Assembly (NCBI RefSeq): GCF_013113735.1
Contig: NZ_CP053346.1
Span: forward strand, 2,246,001-2,310,000
DNA: 64,000 bases
Reading direction: 5' to 3'
Source: Sphingomonas sp. AP4-R1
GTDB lineage: Bacteria > Pseudomonadota > Alphaproteobacteria > Sphingomonadales > Sphingomonadaceae
Part shown: piece after piece, positions 27,661-35,962 of the stretch
Numbering within the stretch: the stretch's first letter is position 1
Layout of the letters: each line of letters begins with the position of its first letter
Program-made: the position numbers and the translations under genes
Notes under the pieces: model-generated
What the model saw: the letters and a program-made list of their open reading frames with translations, nothing else
Told to the model about the DNA's origin: nothing
The model's database searches: none

Positions 27661-28166
27661 CACCCGCGCCACCCCCCGAAGATCTTGCGGCGATGCGTCG
27701 TTATGCGCGAGCGCTGACCCGCGATCCGCATGACAGCGACGATGTTGTCCAGCAGGCGTTGTTGAACGCGATCGAGCGCAAGGAGACATTTGAGCCGTCG
27801 CGCTCGCGCCGTCGCTGGCTGCTGGCAATCGTCCACAATGTTTTCGTTTCGCAGAAGCGGCGGCAGGCCGCCGAAGCGCGCCGGGATCAGCGTTTCTCGG
27901 AGACACTGGTTGAGGAACTTGATCCTGAGCAGGAATATATCGTCCGTCTGCACGAGATCGCCCGGGCCTTTGCGACCCTTCCGGATCATCAGCGCGCTGC
28001 GATGCATCTCGTTGCGGTAGAGGGCCTTGACTATCAGGAAGCAGCCGCCGTCCTGAACGTGCCGGTGGGCACGATTATGTCACGGCTAAGCCGGGCGCGC
28101 GCCGCTCTTCGTCAGCGCCACTTCGGATCGCATCTACGGCTTGTGAAAGGCGAAGAAAATGGATGA
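27657..28166 (+). CDS. ECF RNA polymerase sigma factor
   Basis: A 169-residue sigma-70 family protein with only regions 2 and 4. Region 2 includes MRRYARALTRDPHDSDDVVQQAL and RRRWLLAIVHNVFVSQKRR. Region 4 includes ALPDHQR-like FATLPDHQRAAMHLV, the HTH EGLDYQEAAAVLNVPVGTIMSRLSRAR. I start it at the GTG overlapping the glycosyltransferase stop. The following gene is a membrane anti-sigma factor, which is the usual control. The regulon is not visible in the sequence. Confidence 0.9.
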   Translation: MTPAPPPEDLAAMRRYARALTRDPHDSDDVVQQALLNAIERKETFEPSRSRRRWLLAIVHNVFVSQKRRQAAEARRDQRFSETLVEELDPEQEYIVRLHEIARAFATLPDHQRAAMHLVAVEGLDYQEAAAVLNVPVGTIMSRLSRARAALRQRHFGSHLRLVKGEENG

Positions 28167-28884
28167 GGCACTGCAAGCGGTCGAGCTTGAGGCCTATATC
28201 GATGGCTGTCTGGATCTTGATCGACGTTTCGTCGTCGAGACGCATTTGTCTCGCAATCCGGCGCTTGCGGCGCAGGTCATGGCAGATCTGAGCACTACGA
28301 GCGCGCTTCGCTTTTTAGCGGAGCGATCCGACAAGCCTGATGGTTGTCAAAGCGCTGGTGCGACGGGAACACAGCTGCTCGCCCGGCTGCGCCGCAACTG
28401 GACGATTGCGATGAGAGTGTCGGCACTCGCCACTGTTGCTGTAGCGGCCATCTTCTTGATCATGGGTTCAGGCCCGCCAGACTATGTTGAGTATGCGTTG
28501 AGTTCTCACCGGATCGCCATTTTGCGGGCGCACATGGCATCGCAGATCGAATCCCCACGATACGATGCCCGTGAAATTGCCTCATCGACACAGATACCGA
28601 TGCCTCGGTTGCCGGGCGACTGGTCTGTGACCGACGTTCAGGTTTTTCCAACGGATAAAGGGCCGGCACTGGTGATTGCTTTGCGAACACGCGACGGAGA
28701 TCCCCTTTCTCTTTTCGCCGTTCGTGAGCGCACTGAGGCGCCTGAAAAGCCCGACGCGATTCGGGAAGGGGCACAATCGGTCGCCTACTGGCGGCGAGGC
28801 AATATGTCGTATGCGCTCACGGGTAACGCCGAGCCGGAAGCGATCGACGCTACCGCACAAGCGTTGGCTGGAAGTTGGTCCTGA
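28159..28884 (+). CDS. Transmembrane anti-sigma factor
   Basis: A 241-residue protein. Its N-terminal cytoplasmic part (LEAYIDGCLDLDRRFVVETHLSRNPALA) matches the short helical zinc-less anti-sigma domain, a single membrane helix lies at about residues 86-105 (RVSALATVAVAAIFLIMG), and the rest is periplasmic. It overlaps the sigma gene by 8 bases, so stoichiometric synthesis is likely. It would hold the sigma factor until an envelope signal releases it. Confidence 0.82.
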   Translation: MDEALQAVELEAYIDGCLDLDRRFVVETHLSRNPALAAQVMADLSTTSALRFLAERSDKPDGCQSAGATGTQLLARLRRNWTIAMRVSALATVAVAAIFLIMGSGPPDYVEYALSSHRIAILRAHMASQIESPRYDAREIASSTQIPMPRLPGDWSVTDVQVFPTDKGPALVIALRTRDGDPLSLFAVRERTEAPEKPDAIREGAQSVAYWRRGNMSYALTGNAEPEAIDATAQALAGSWS

Positions 28885-28952
28885 CTGAAACGGTTGGAAG
28901 ATGGCCTCTCCGCCTTGGAGCGGAGCAGTCATGCAATACGGGGAGAAAACGA

Positions 28953-30390
28953 ATGCGCATCAGTCTGGTCGGGTCATCGATGGTGGCGACGGCGCTTTTC
29001 CTCGCCGCTTGTAATCAGTCGCCCAACCAGCAGTCGCAACCGGGCCGCCGCGCAAATCTCGAGCAGGCGCAATGGTCTGCCTCTACCGCAGCCCAGTTGC
29101 GCGACGCGATCGAGAAACGCGCGACTCACGGTCTAGATAAGATCAACTTTCAGGTGACTGCTGACGCGCAAGACTCCGGCAAGCTGACGACTGCAGCGCT
29201 CGCCTACGCGGTGCTCTGGCCCACGGTGCCAGCGATCCGGCCAAGCTGTTTGAGATCTATTCGGTTGCAAAGCCGAAGACAGACCTTCGTACCGGCCTCG
29301 CGCAAGCGCTGAAGAATGGGAAGGTGGGCGCCTGGCTTGAGAGCCTGGCACCGCAAGATGCGAATTATCGCAAACTGTCGGAGACTTACATCGAACTGCG
29401 CCTACAGGGCGATGCCGCACCATCTCCAGCCATCCCTGATATCGCCAAGCCATTGCAGCCCGGCACGACGGACGCGCGCATCCCGCGATCGCGCGGCAAT
29501 TGGTCGCCTTCGACTATCTCGATCAGGCTGCGGCGCAGGGCGACCGCTACACGCCGGCGATCGCAAAGGCGGTGCAGCGGATGCAGGCTGACTACGGCAT
29601 CAAGCCGGACGGCGTGATCGGCGCTGATGCCCTCGAAATCCTGAATTTGTCAGATTCCGATCGGGCTCGCGCCCTCGCCGTTGCAATGGAGCGGATGCGC
29701 TGGCTCGAGCGCGAGCCGCCGGCAACTCGGATCGACGTCAACGTGGCGGCCGCGCGCCTCACCTATTGGCGCGATGGCAAGATTGTCGACACCCGCAAGG
29801 TGGTCGTCGGCGAGCCTGATACCGAAACGCCGCAGCTGGGATCACCGATTAGGAACCTTGTCGCCAACCCGACCTGGACGGTGCCGAAGTCGATTGCGAG
29901 CAAGGAAATCGCGAGCAAGGGCACTGGCTATATGAAGCGCAACAACATGGCATGGAAGGACGGCAAGATCGTCCAGCAACCGGGACCGAAGAACTCCCTT
30001 GGGATCGTCAAGTTCGACATGGACAACCAGCATTCGATCTATCTGCACGACACGCCGGTGACCCAGCTGTTTAACGAGGTGCAGCGCCAGCGTAGCCATG
30101 GCTGCGTGCGGGTCGATGACGCACTCGGCTTTGCAGAAATGCTCGCGCGTGACGAGGGCGTCCTCGATCAGTGGCACCAGGCCCGCGCGGCGGGCAAGGA
30201 GACGTTCGTCGCTTTGCCTCGCCAGATTCCGGTCAGGCTGCTCTATGAGACCGTCTTGTTCGACGACGAAGGAAGCCCGGTGGTCCGCTCCGACCCCTAC
30301 GGCTGGAACGACCGCGTCGCCAAGGCGCTGGGGTTCGACGTCGGCGCCGGCCAGCGCTTGCGCAGCGGCGGCGACGACGTCGGTCCTTGA
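28953..30390 (+). pseudogene. L,D-transpeptidase (YcbB/LdtD-like lipoprotein) interrupted by two frameshifts
   Basis: Three frames join into one murein L,D-transpeptidase. The first frame (28953 to about 29205) has a lipoprotein signal (MVATALFLAACN). The second (about 29210-29490) gives LFEIYSVAKPKTDLRTGL and LESLAPQDANYRKLSETY. The third (about 29490-30390) has a peptidoglycan-binding-like segment (YTPAIAKAVQRMQADYGI) and the YkuD catalytic domain with YLHDTP and RSHGCVRV (catalytic Cys). The long third frame could still be made from an internal start, but without a signal peptide. Both shifts are in the same direction and not in long homopolymers. ATG 28953 has GGGAG upstream. Confidence 0.8.
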
Positions 30391-30393
30391 CTC

Positions 30394-30807
30394 TTAGCCG
30401 CGTAGGCTGTCGGGCACGATACCACCATTCTCCGCGAGCTTGGCGATGACGGCCTTGTGAAGCGCGATATTCTGTTCGGCCGTGCCGGGCTCGCCGGCAT
30501 GGACGCCGAGCTCGTCGGCGAGCTCCTTGCGCGCCTCGAGACTGGAATCGAGATCGAGCAGCCTGAGCAGATCGACGATCGAGACCTGATAGTTGCCGCC
30601 ACCGCCCTTGGCGTTTGCCATCTCAGACAGGACGGCCCCGACGTCGACCCGCTGGGCGGCGGGGGCCGGCACCGGTGCCGTGGTCGGTACAGGAGCTGGC
30701 GCTGGCGCGGCCGACGGCGCAGGGGCGGCGGGTGCGCTCGGCGCAGCATTCGCTTGCGCATGGCCGCTGCCGAAGATCTTTCCCATAATATTACCGAAGA
30801 TGCTCAT
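30394..30807 (-). CDS. DUF3597 domain protein
   Basis: A 137-residue soluble protein. It starts MSIFGNIMGKIFGSG, has a Pro/Ala-rich linker (about residues 20-50) and ends in the DUF3597 core (VSIVDLLRLLDLDSSLEARKEL; NIALHKAVIAKLAENGG). The fold resembles a LysM-like/stress-associated small domain common in alphaproteobacteria, with no known activity. It is convergent with the transpeptidase gene (3 bases apart) and divergent from DUF4142. I start at 30807 rather than the upstream in-frame codon because family members begin MSIF. Confidence 0.87.
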   Translation of the reverse strand: MSIFGNIMGKIFGSGHAQANAAPSAPAAPAPSAAPAPAPVPTTAPVPAPAAQRVDVGAVLSEMANAKGGGGNYQVSIVDLLRLLDLDSSLEARKELADELGVHAGEPGTAEQNIALHKAVIAKLAENGGIVPDSLRG

Positions 30808-30893
30808 CCGTTGGTCCTTTGCCGTTCTGAGCACACGCGCTCACCCGGCGAAAACGGCTCACGGATCGGTTAGCTCCTGCCCAAGCTGACCTG

Positions 30894-30919
30894 GGAACGG
30901 TCACGACCAGCGACTCGTT
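30894..30919 (+). promoter_or_regulatory. Candidate sigma-EcfG (general stress) promoter
   Basis: GGAAC at 30894-30898 is followed after exactly 17 bases by CGTT at 30916-30919. This matches the alphaproteobacterial EcfG consensus (GGAAC-N16/17-CGTT). It lies 37 bases before the DUF4142 start codon. A chance match of this length is possible, but the position is ideal. Confidence 0.65.
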
Positions 30920-30955
30920 GTGGATTAATTGAATAACAGGATGAGGGAGCTGGCC

Positions 30956-31519
30956 ATGAACCGCGTGTCGATCGTTTTTTTGGGGGCCACCGCGTTGAGC
31001 CTTGGTGCCTGCGGTAGCAAGACGGACACGACAGCGCCCTCGCCGAGCACGACAACAAATGTCGCTGCGGCCGAAGCGCCTACGCCGATGCTCGCACCCG
31101 GGCAGGACTTCGCCAACAAAGCGGCGTCCAGTGACGCGTTCGAGATCGAAAGCTCGAAGCTCGCGCTCGACAAATCAACGTCGGCGAAAGTCAAAAAGTT
31201 CGCGCAGGCGATGATCACCGCGCACACCGACTCGACTGGCAAACTCAAGACGGCGGCGGCGTCGGTCAGCCCGGCGCTCACCCTAGATCCCACCCTCACG
31301 ACCGAGCAGCAGGCCGAGCTTGATAGCCTGAAATCGGCTAGCGGTACCGCGTTTGACCGCACTTATATCGATGCGCAACGCGGCGGGCACGAGAGGACGC
31401 TGGCGGCATTGCGACACTATTCGGCGAACGGCGATGTTCCAGCGTTCAGGACGTTTGCGACCGGCTTGGTGCCCACTGTCACCGCGCATCTCAATATGGC
31501 GAAAGGCCTGAAACCTTAA
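30956..31519 (+). CDS. DUF4142 domain lipoprotein
   Basis: A 187-residue exported protein. The signal ends in a lipobox (LSLGAC, Cys about residue 19). The DUF4142 domain follows, a helical ferritin-like bundle (about residues 45-185) with FANKAASSDAFEIESSKLAL, FAQAMITAHTDSTGKL and DRTYIDAQRGGHERTL. Such proteins are common stress-induced periplasmic proteins of unknown activity. ATG 30956 is chosen because GGGAG lies 6 bases upstream, and a candidate EcfG promoter lies in front. Confidence 0.87.
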   Translation: MNRVSIVFLGATALSLGACGSKTDTTAPSPSTTTNVAAAEAPTPMLAPGQDFANKAASSDAFEIESSKLALDKSTSAKVKKFAQAMITAHTDSTGKLKTAAASVSPALTLDPTLTTEQQAELDSLKSASGTAFDRTYIDAQRGGHERTLAALRHYSANGDVPAFRTFATGLVPTVTAHLNMAKGLKP

Positions 31520-31659
31520 GCGTGGTGTCCGGCCGCATCATATCTTCTTAGGACTATATTTTTGGAGCGAACAGATGACCGAGAAGAATGGTCACGGAAG
31601 CGACACTGCCAAGCAAACAAGCGCCACCGGCGCCCAAGGTAAGAACAACCCGGGAAAGT

Positions 31660-32010
31660 TACCCGCTCGCGCCCATCGGTCGCGTCACGCTGAGGCGAAA
31701 AGTAGCCGAGCGCTCCATCGTCGTCGCACACGAGCGTTATGATGATCCACTTCCAGAACGGCAAGCCATCCCTACCGTAGTTGAGCAGATCCACCGACAC
31801 CGTCGTGCGATTGCCGACCGCGTTGCGAGGCTATGCTACCTCGCTGCCGTCGGCCATCGGCTCTTCGAGGAACCGGCGATTCCGGCCGAGCACCTCGTCG
31901 TGTGCTTAGCGGATGAATGTATAGACCGCCGTATCGACGTAGACGACGGAATTATCGGGAAGGCTAGTGTCGCTGATCGCCACCAGCAGAATGGCGTCGC
32001 GGCTACCGGT
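31660..32010 (-). pseudogene. Remnant of a LOV-type PAS photosensor domain
   Basis: A single minus-strand frame with two internal stops reads as a LOV domain: ISDTSLPDNSVVYVDTAVYTF, then AHDEVLGRNRRFLEE, then TVSVDLLNYGRDGLPFWKW and DDDGALGYFSPQRDATDGRE. These align with the usual LPDNPIVYVN, GRNCRFLQ, LLNYRKDGTPFWN and FFASQLDVT elements of LOV histidine kinases. The flavin-adduct cysteine of GRNCRFL is Arg here. No kinase sequence follows, and the N-terminus stops where the IS3-like element begins. It is a non-functional fragment. Confidence 0.7.
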
Positions 32011-32026
32011 GAGGTGGCCCCTTAAA

Positions 32027-33262
32027 TGACCTGACAGGATCTCGCTCTTGGGTAAGAGTGAGGCATATGACGGACGGTACGACCAAGCGTTATAACGAAG
32101 GTGAAGTCCTCTCTGGTGTTCAGCGCCGGAGGCCATGGACACCGGAGGAGAAAATGCGAATCGTCGAGGAGACGTATCAGCCCGGGATGGGCGTATCGCT
32201 CGTGGCCCGTCGGCACGACATCAGCAGTAGTCAGGTATTCACTTCGAGCAGGCTGATGAACTAGGGGGCGCTGACCGCTGCAGCCGGTGAGGAAGTACTT
32301 CCGTGTACTTGACACGCAGGTGCGCAAGCTACACGGGCTGCTCGGCAAGAAGGCATGGGAAACGATTTGCTTCGCGAGGCTGTCTCCCGGAGCGCGGGCC
32401 GAAAAAACTGCTGTTGCGCTCCACCTCCGTGCCCGGGGATGGCCTGTGAGTGTGGTGGGAGAGGCGCTTAATATCGCTCGCTCGTATCTATCCGCGATGC
32501 GTAACCGACCATCGCCGCGGCCGCGAGCCAGACCGCACTGCCAGATGCCGAACTGCTCGCAGAGATCCGCCTGCTCGGTGCCGACCTACGGCTATCGCCG
32601 TATTCACACCTTGGTCCGCCGGCCAAGCCGAGAAAGCCGGGCGCGCAGCGCCCAGTCCAAAGCGTGTCTACCGCGTGATGAAGGTGCACGGGCTGCTGCT
32701 CCGACGGGACGATGAACGTCACGAGGAACGACGCTACGACGGCGAGGTCGCCGTTGATCAGCGCACCACCCGCTGTTGCTCCGATGGACTGGCGATCGCT
32801 TGCGACAACGGCGGGACGATCCGCGTCGCGTCGCGCTCGACTGCTGCGATCGCGCGGTGATGGGGCATGTGGCGACGACAGGCGGCATCACCGCCAAAGA
32901 CGTCCAGGACGTGATGGTTGCCACCGTCGAGCATAGCTACGGCCAGATGAACCGTCTGCCGCAGCCGATCGAATGGCTCACCGACAACGGAAGCTGCTAC
33001 ACCGCACGCGATATCCGGGCGTTCGCCCGCGGCATCGGCCTCAGGCCGCGCACGACCCCTGTTAGCAGTGCACAACCAAACGACATGACAGAAGCGTTTC
33101 CCGCACACTCAAACGCGATTACGTCCGCGTGAACTCAAAGCCGGATGCACAAGCGGTCATCGCCCAGCTGCCCGGATAGCTCGCTAATTATAACGAGGTG
33201 CATCCGCACCGGGCTTTAGGCTATCGATCACCCCGCGATTTTTTACGCGACTTGACCTGAGC
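32027..33262 (+). mobile_element. Degenerate IS3-family element (IS2-like group)
   Basis: The interval encodes OrfA- and OrfB-type transposase pieces in several frames and nothing else. The right boundary is at or after the OrfB stop (33258-33260); exact terminal repeats were not resolved. It abuts the LOV remnant on the left and a second IS3-type element on the right. Confidence 0.65.
32067..33260 (+). pseudogene. IS3-family transposase OrfA/OrfB, multiply frameshifted
   Basis: OrfA starts with RRRPWTPEEKMRIVEETYQPG and GVSLVARRHDISSSQVF, then shifts (RRLMN/QGALTA). A linker helix reads LLGKKAWE. OrfB fragments follow as RLLGADL/YGYRRIHTLVRR, KRVYRVMKVHGLLL, then ALDCCDRAVMGHVATTGGI, EWLTDNGSCYTARD (integrase-core Asp) and finally NEVHPHRALGYRSPRDFLRDLT. 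These belong to the IS2-like branch. At least four frame changes mean it is inactive. Confidence 0.75.
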
Positions 33263-33335
33263 CCTTCGGATTGGTCCGTACTTTGTGAGGAAATCCCGGT
33301 TAGGTTTGGCAGGTGCCGGACCAGGGAATCCGTCA

Positions 33336-33602
33336 ATGAAGAAGTCGAGGTTCAGCGAGCAGCAGATAGCGTTCATCCTCAAGCAGGCCGAGGATGGAGC
33401 GACCGTCGAGGAGGTTTGCCGGAAGGCCGGCATATCGATCCAGACCTATTATCGATGGCGTAGCAAATACGGAGGGCTGATGCCGTCGGAGATGAAGCGC
33501 CTGAAGGTGCTGGAAGAGGAGAACGTCCGGCTGAAGCGGCTGGTGGCGAACCTCAGCCTAAACAAGGAGATGTTGCAGGACGTCATCCGCCGAAAAATGT
33601 AG
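33336..33602 (+). CDS. IS3-family transposase OrfA
   Basis: An 88-residue OrfA with the helix-turn-helix RFSEQQIAFILKQAEDGATVEEVC and QTYYRWRSKYGG, then a leucine-zipper helix (LKVLEEENVRLKRLVANL). This is the DNA-binding half of an IS407-type OrfAB transposase. It looks intact, but its partner OrfB is broken. Confidence 0.88.
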   Translation: MKKSRFSEQQIAFILKQAEDGATVEEVCRKAGISIQTYYRWRSKYGGLMPSEMKRLKVLEEENVRLKRLVANLSLNKEMLQDVIRRKM

Positions 33603-33607
33603 GGCCT

Positions 33608-34436
33608 GATCGAGCCCGGGAGATCGTCGGCTATTTGCAGGCGAGCTACCAGGTCAGCGAACGGCGAGCCTGCGGCGCGTTTCCGATCAATCGATCGACC
33701 CAGCGTTATCGGTCCCGCCGCCTCGATCAGGCCGGCCTTAAGATGAGGATCAAGGAGTTGGCTGCGACCCGTGTTCGCTACGGGTATCGACGCATCCACG
33801 TGCTGCTCCGGCGGGAGGGCTGGGAGATCAATCACAAGCGCATCCATCGCCTGTATCGCGAACTAGGGCTGCAACTGCGCAACAAGACGCCCAAACGCGA
33901 AGTGAAGGCGAAGCTGCGCGATGACCGGACACCGGCGACGGCCCGAACGAGTGCTGGTCGATGGATTTCCTGTCGGACCAGCTATTCGACGGGCGCAAGA
34001 TCCGCGTGCTGTCGATCGTCGACAACTTCACGCCGGTGTCGCCAGCGCTCGACGTACGGACGAGCTACCGCGGCTCTGACGTGGTCGAGACGCTCGAACG
34101 CATTGCCGCTGTACACGGTCGTCCGAAACGCATTCGCCTGGACAATGGCCCGGAATTCATCTCGAAGGATCTCGACCTATGGGCCTATCAGCATGATGTG
34201 GTGCTGGACTTCAGTAGGCCCGGAAAGCCGACCGACAATGCGTTCGCGGAGGCGTACAACGGCTGGGTGCGGGCCGAATGCCTCAACGCATACTGGTTCT
34301 TGAGCTTGGACGACGCACGGGTAAAATGTGAGGCGTGGCGGCGCGAACAACGAGCACCGTCCGCATAGCTCCCTCGGCAATCAGACCCCGGTGGAGCGTG
34401 CTTTTTCGTCAGGGCAGGCATGCCTGCCCTGACGAA
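33608..34436 (+). pseudogene. IS3-family transposase OrfB, two frameshifts
   Basis: The first frame gives REIVGYLQASYQVSERRAC and RYGYRRIHVLLRREGWEINHK. One base is missing near 33945, where GPNECWSMDFLSDQLFDG should continue. The second frame then runs to 34368 with the integrase-core residues (DNFTPVSPALDV; LDNGPEFISKD; AEAYNGWVRAECLN). A third frame supplies the tail (NEHRPHSSLGNQTPVE) that ends inside the palindrome. Confidence 0.8.
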
Positions 34437-34438
34437 AA
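34403..34438. repeat. Perfect 36-bp palindrome
   Basis: The 18-base arm TTTTCGTCAGGGCAGGCA is followed at once by its exact reverse complement, with no spacer. It lies at the end of the IS407-like OrfB. As RNA it could form a hairpin ending in a U-tract in either direction, so a bidirectional terminator is the simplest reading. It could also be a recombination or protein-binding site. Confidence 0.8.
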
Positions 34439-34440
34439 GA

Positions 34441-34813
34441 GAGCCGGTTTTCTCATAAAGGCCGGACCAAAGACGGGGTGAGGCTCAGCCGCATCCTCAT
34501 TGAGGGGCGCCACCGAGGTTCGTGCTCTGTTCCAACCTCTGATTCGTTATTCGGGCATGCGCAAGAGATCAAGCGGGATGCGGGTTTCACGTTTAAATCC
34601 GGTGAACGGTGGACTGCTTTCGCTATCTTCGAGGGCCGGTCGTTGACGACGACAGAATGACCACCGGGGGCGTCGAGCAGGCTTCTGGTGGGCACTTAAC
34701 TGCCATAGACCCGTTGACGCAGCCGGAACGACGTTTCGTTAAACCTTGGTCCCCGAACCGCTGCGAGCCTGCAGTTTCGCCGGCGGGGCAAATGTGATTG
34801 TAGGGAATTACCG
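34441..34813. other. Intergenic interval after the IS elements
   Basis: No recognised gene. A 60-codon plus-strand frame (34478-34660, GTG start) encodes a polar peptide with FTFKSGERWTAFAIFEG, which could be a small real protein or a remnant. The rest should contain the promoter of the following membrane-protein pair. Confidence 0.3.
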
Positions 34814-35182
34814 ATGTCTGATCTGCCTCCTGAAGCATCTGGCGGTCCATCTATTGGCGGCCAAACGACACAAGAAGACCTTCGCGCACTGGCTTCAAGG
34901 CTTATAGAAGAGGGTAAAGATTGGGCCGCTGCCGAGATTAATGTTGTTACGGCAACCTTTGATACATGGAGCAAGCCTGTCAAAATCGCCGTGCCGTTGG
35001 CCGTCGTTGCAATATTGCTCGTGCTGGCAGCGGTGACTGTGTTTGTCGCGGCGTTTGGAATGGCCTTGGCTTACTGGCTGGGTGTCGCAGCCGGTCTTGC
35101 TGCCGCAGCATTTATAACCCTATTGGCCGCAGCTGCGCTTATGCTGATAGCAGTCGAGAAATTGAAAAGGCTTGATCGATGA
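34814..35182 (+). CDS. Phage-holin-superfamily / DUF1469-type small membrane protein
   Basis: A 122-residue protein with a cytoplasmic helical N-terminus (QEDLRALASRLIEEGKDWAAAE) and two long hydrophobic helices at about residues 57-112 (IAVPLAVVAILLVLAAVTVF and GVAAGLAAAAFITLLAAAAL). This is the architecture of DUF1469 (holin-like, YqjE) proteins, which are stress-associated inner-membrane proteins rather than phage lysis genes. It overlaps the next gene by 4 bases. Confidence 0.82.
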   Translation: MSDLPPEASGGPSIGGQTTQEDLRALASRLIEEGKDWAAAEINVVTATFDTWSKPVKIAVPLAVVAILLVLAAVTVFVAAFGMALAYWLGVAAGLAAAAFITLLAAAALMLIAVEKLKRLDR

Positions 35183-35451
35183 ATGAGATCGCTGCAGCCC
35201 GCACGGAGGCAAAGCTGAAACGCCAACGTCTCCTCTCGAGCTTGCATGAACTGCAAGATCGGCTGAAGCCAGCAAACATCGCCGGCGATCTGGTGGAGAG
35301 CACTAAAGCCCTTGTTCAAGAGACGAGCAGGGTAGCGATCGACAATGCACGAAAACGGCCCGGTGCGTTATGGCTTGGAGGAACCGCGGCGATCGCGCTG
35401 GTTGGCCTCGGTGTTTTTCGTCGTCTCCGTTCAAACAGAAATCGCGATTGA
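35179..35451 (+). CDS. DUF3618-like small membrane protein
   Basis: A 90-residue protein. The N-terminal half is an amphipathic helix (ARTEAKLKRQRLLSSLHELQDRLKP), and the C-terminal membrane helix WLGGTAAIALVGLGVF is followed by basic residues. This pattern matches DUF3618 proteins that are commonly encoded next to holin-like DUF1469 genes. Translation is coupled to the upstream gene (ATGA overlap). Confidence 0.75.
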   Translation: MNEIAAARTEAKLKRQRLLSSLHELQDRLKPANIAGDLVESTKALVQETSRVAIDNARKRPGALWLGGTAAIALVGLGVFRRLRSNRNRD

Positions 35452-35635
35452 TAGGAGCGACTTTGTCAAGAGACGTATGCCCCCGTGTCGTGTTGTGCTT
35501 TCGTTCAAAACGAAGCATACGTCAGGAAGTTCTTATCAATAAATCTAAAAAGGAACGGGGCGAACACTTAAGCGTGCTCCGCTTATAACATCACGCGTTA
35601 TCGTAACGCTGCTTGGCTTTAAAAGTTTTGATGCT

Positions 35636-35851
35636 TTATCCATTAGAGCTGACGAAAGTTTTCTTTGCCGTTGCGTGGACAGTCCTCCTGTTGACCGCCG
35701 TTACGCTCAAAACATAATTCGGCTGTTTCGTTTTATGCTTTGTAGTATGTGTTTTCATTGTCGTCGTGGTGGCGACCCCGTTGGAGACGGCGGTATCAGT
35801 GTTCACCTTCGTCTGACGCGTGGCCTGCGCATACGACGGAGCGGCCGCCAA
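35636..35851 (-). pseudogene. Small exported-protein gene, probably broken at the signal peptide
   Basis: This frame reads AAAPSYAQATRQTKVNTDTAV and then a Thr/Lys-rich tail. The signal-peptide core (FILSASAALLAAAPSYAQA) continues upstream in frame, but there is a TAA just before it and no good start codon, so the N-terminus seems to have been shifted. The 71-residue frame from TTG is what remains. Homologues in sphingomonads are small Thr-rich secreted proteins of unknown role. Confidence 0.4.
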
Positions 35852-35962
35852 GAGGGCGGCGCTTGCAGAGAGGATGAATGTGGAACACGTTTAGCAATAG
35901 CCGGAGTGTGAATTGGACGACAAACAGCGAGGCGATGATACGTCTCGCTGCAGCCAGGAAGT

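Larger units (their letters stand above)
33285..34440 (+). mobile_element. Degenerate IS3-family element (IS407-like group)
   Basis: A second IS3 element follows the first directly. It has an intact OrfA and an OrfB broken near 33950 and again near 34350. The right side ends close to a perfect 36-bp palindrome. The terminal inverted repeats could not be fixed by eye, so the boundaries are approximate. Confidence 0.65.

Noticed and set aside
32027..33260. The 8-mer TGACCTGA at 32027 and 33253 as a target-site duplication of the first IS3 element
   Set aside because: The second copy lies inside the end of OrfB (its last bases form the stop codon), so it cannot flank the element.
34478..34660. 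A 60-codon protein after the IS elements
   Set aside because: It is possible but has only a weak start and no family match. It was left as a note in the intergenic entry.
34814..35451. A prophage lysis module, because of the holin-like protein
   Set aside because: The protein is of the DUF1469/YqjE type commonly paired with DUF3618. No endolysin, capsid, tail or integrase genes are nearby.
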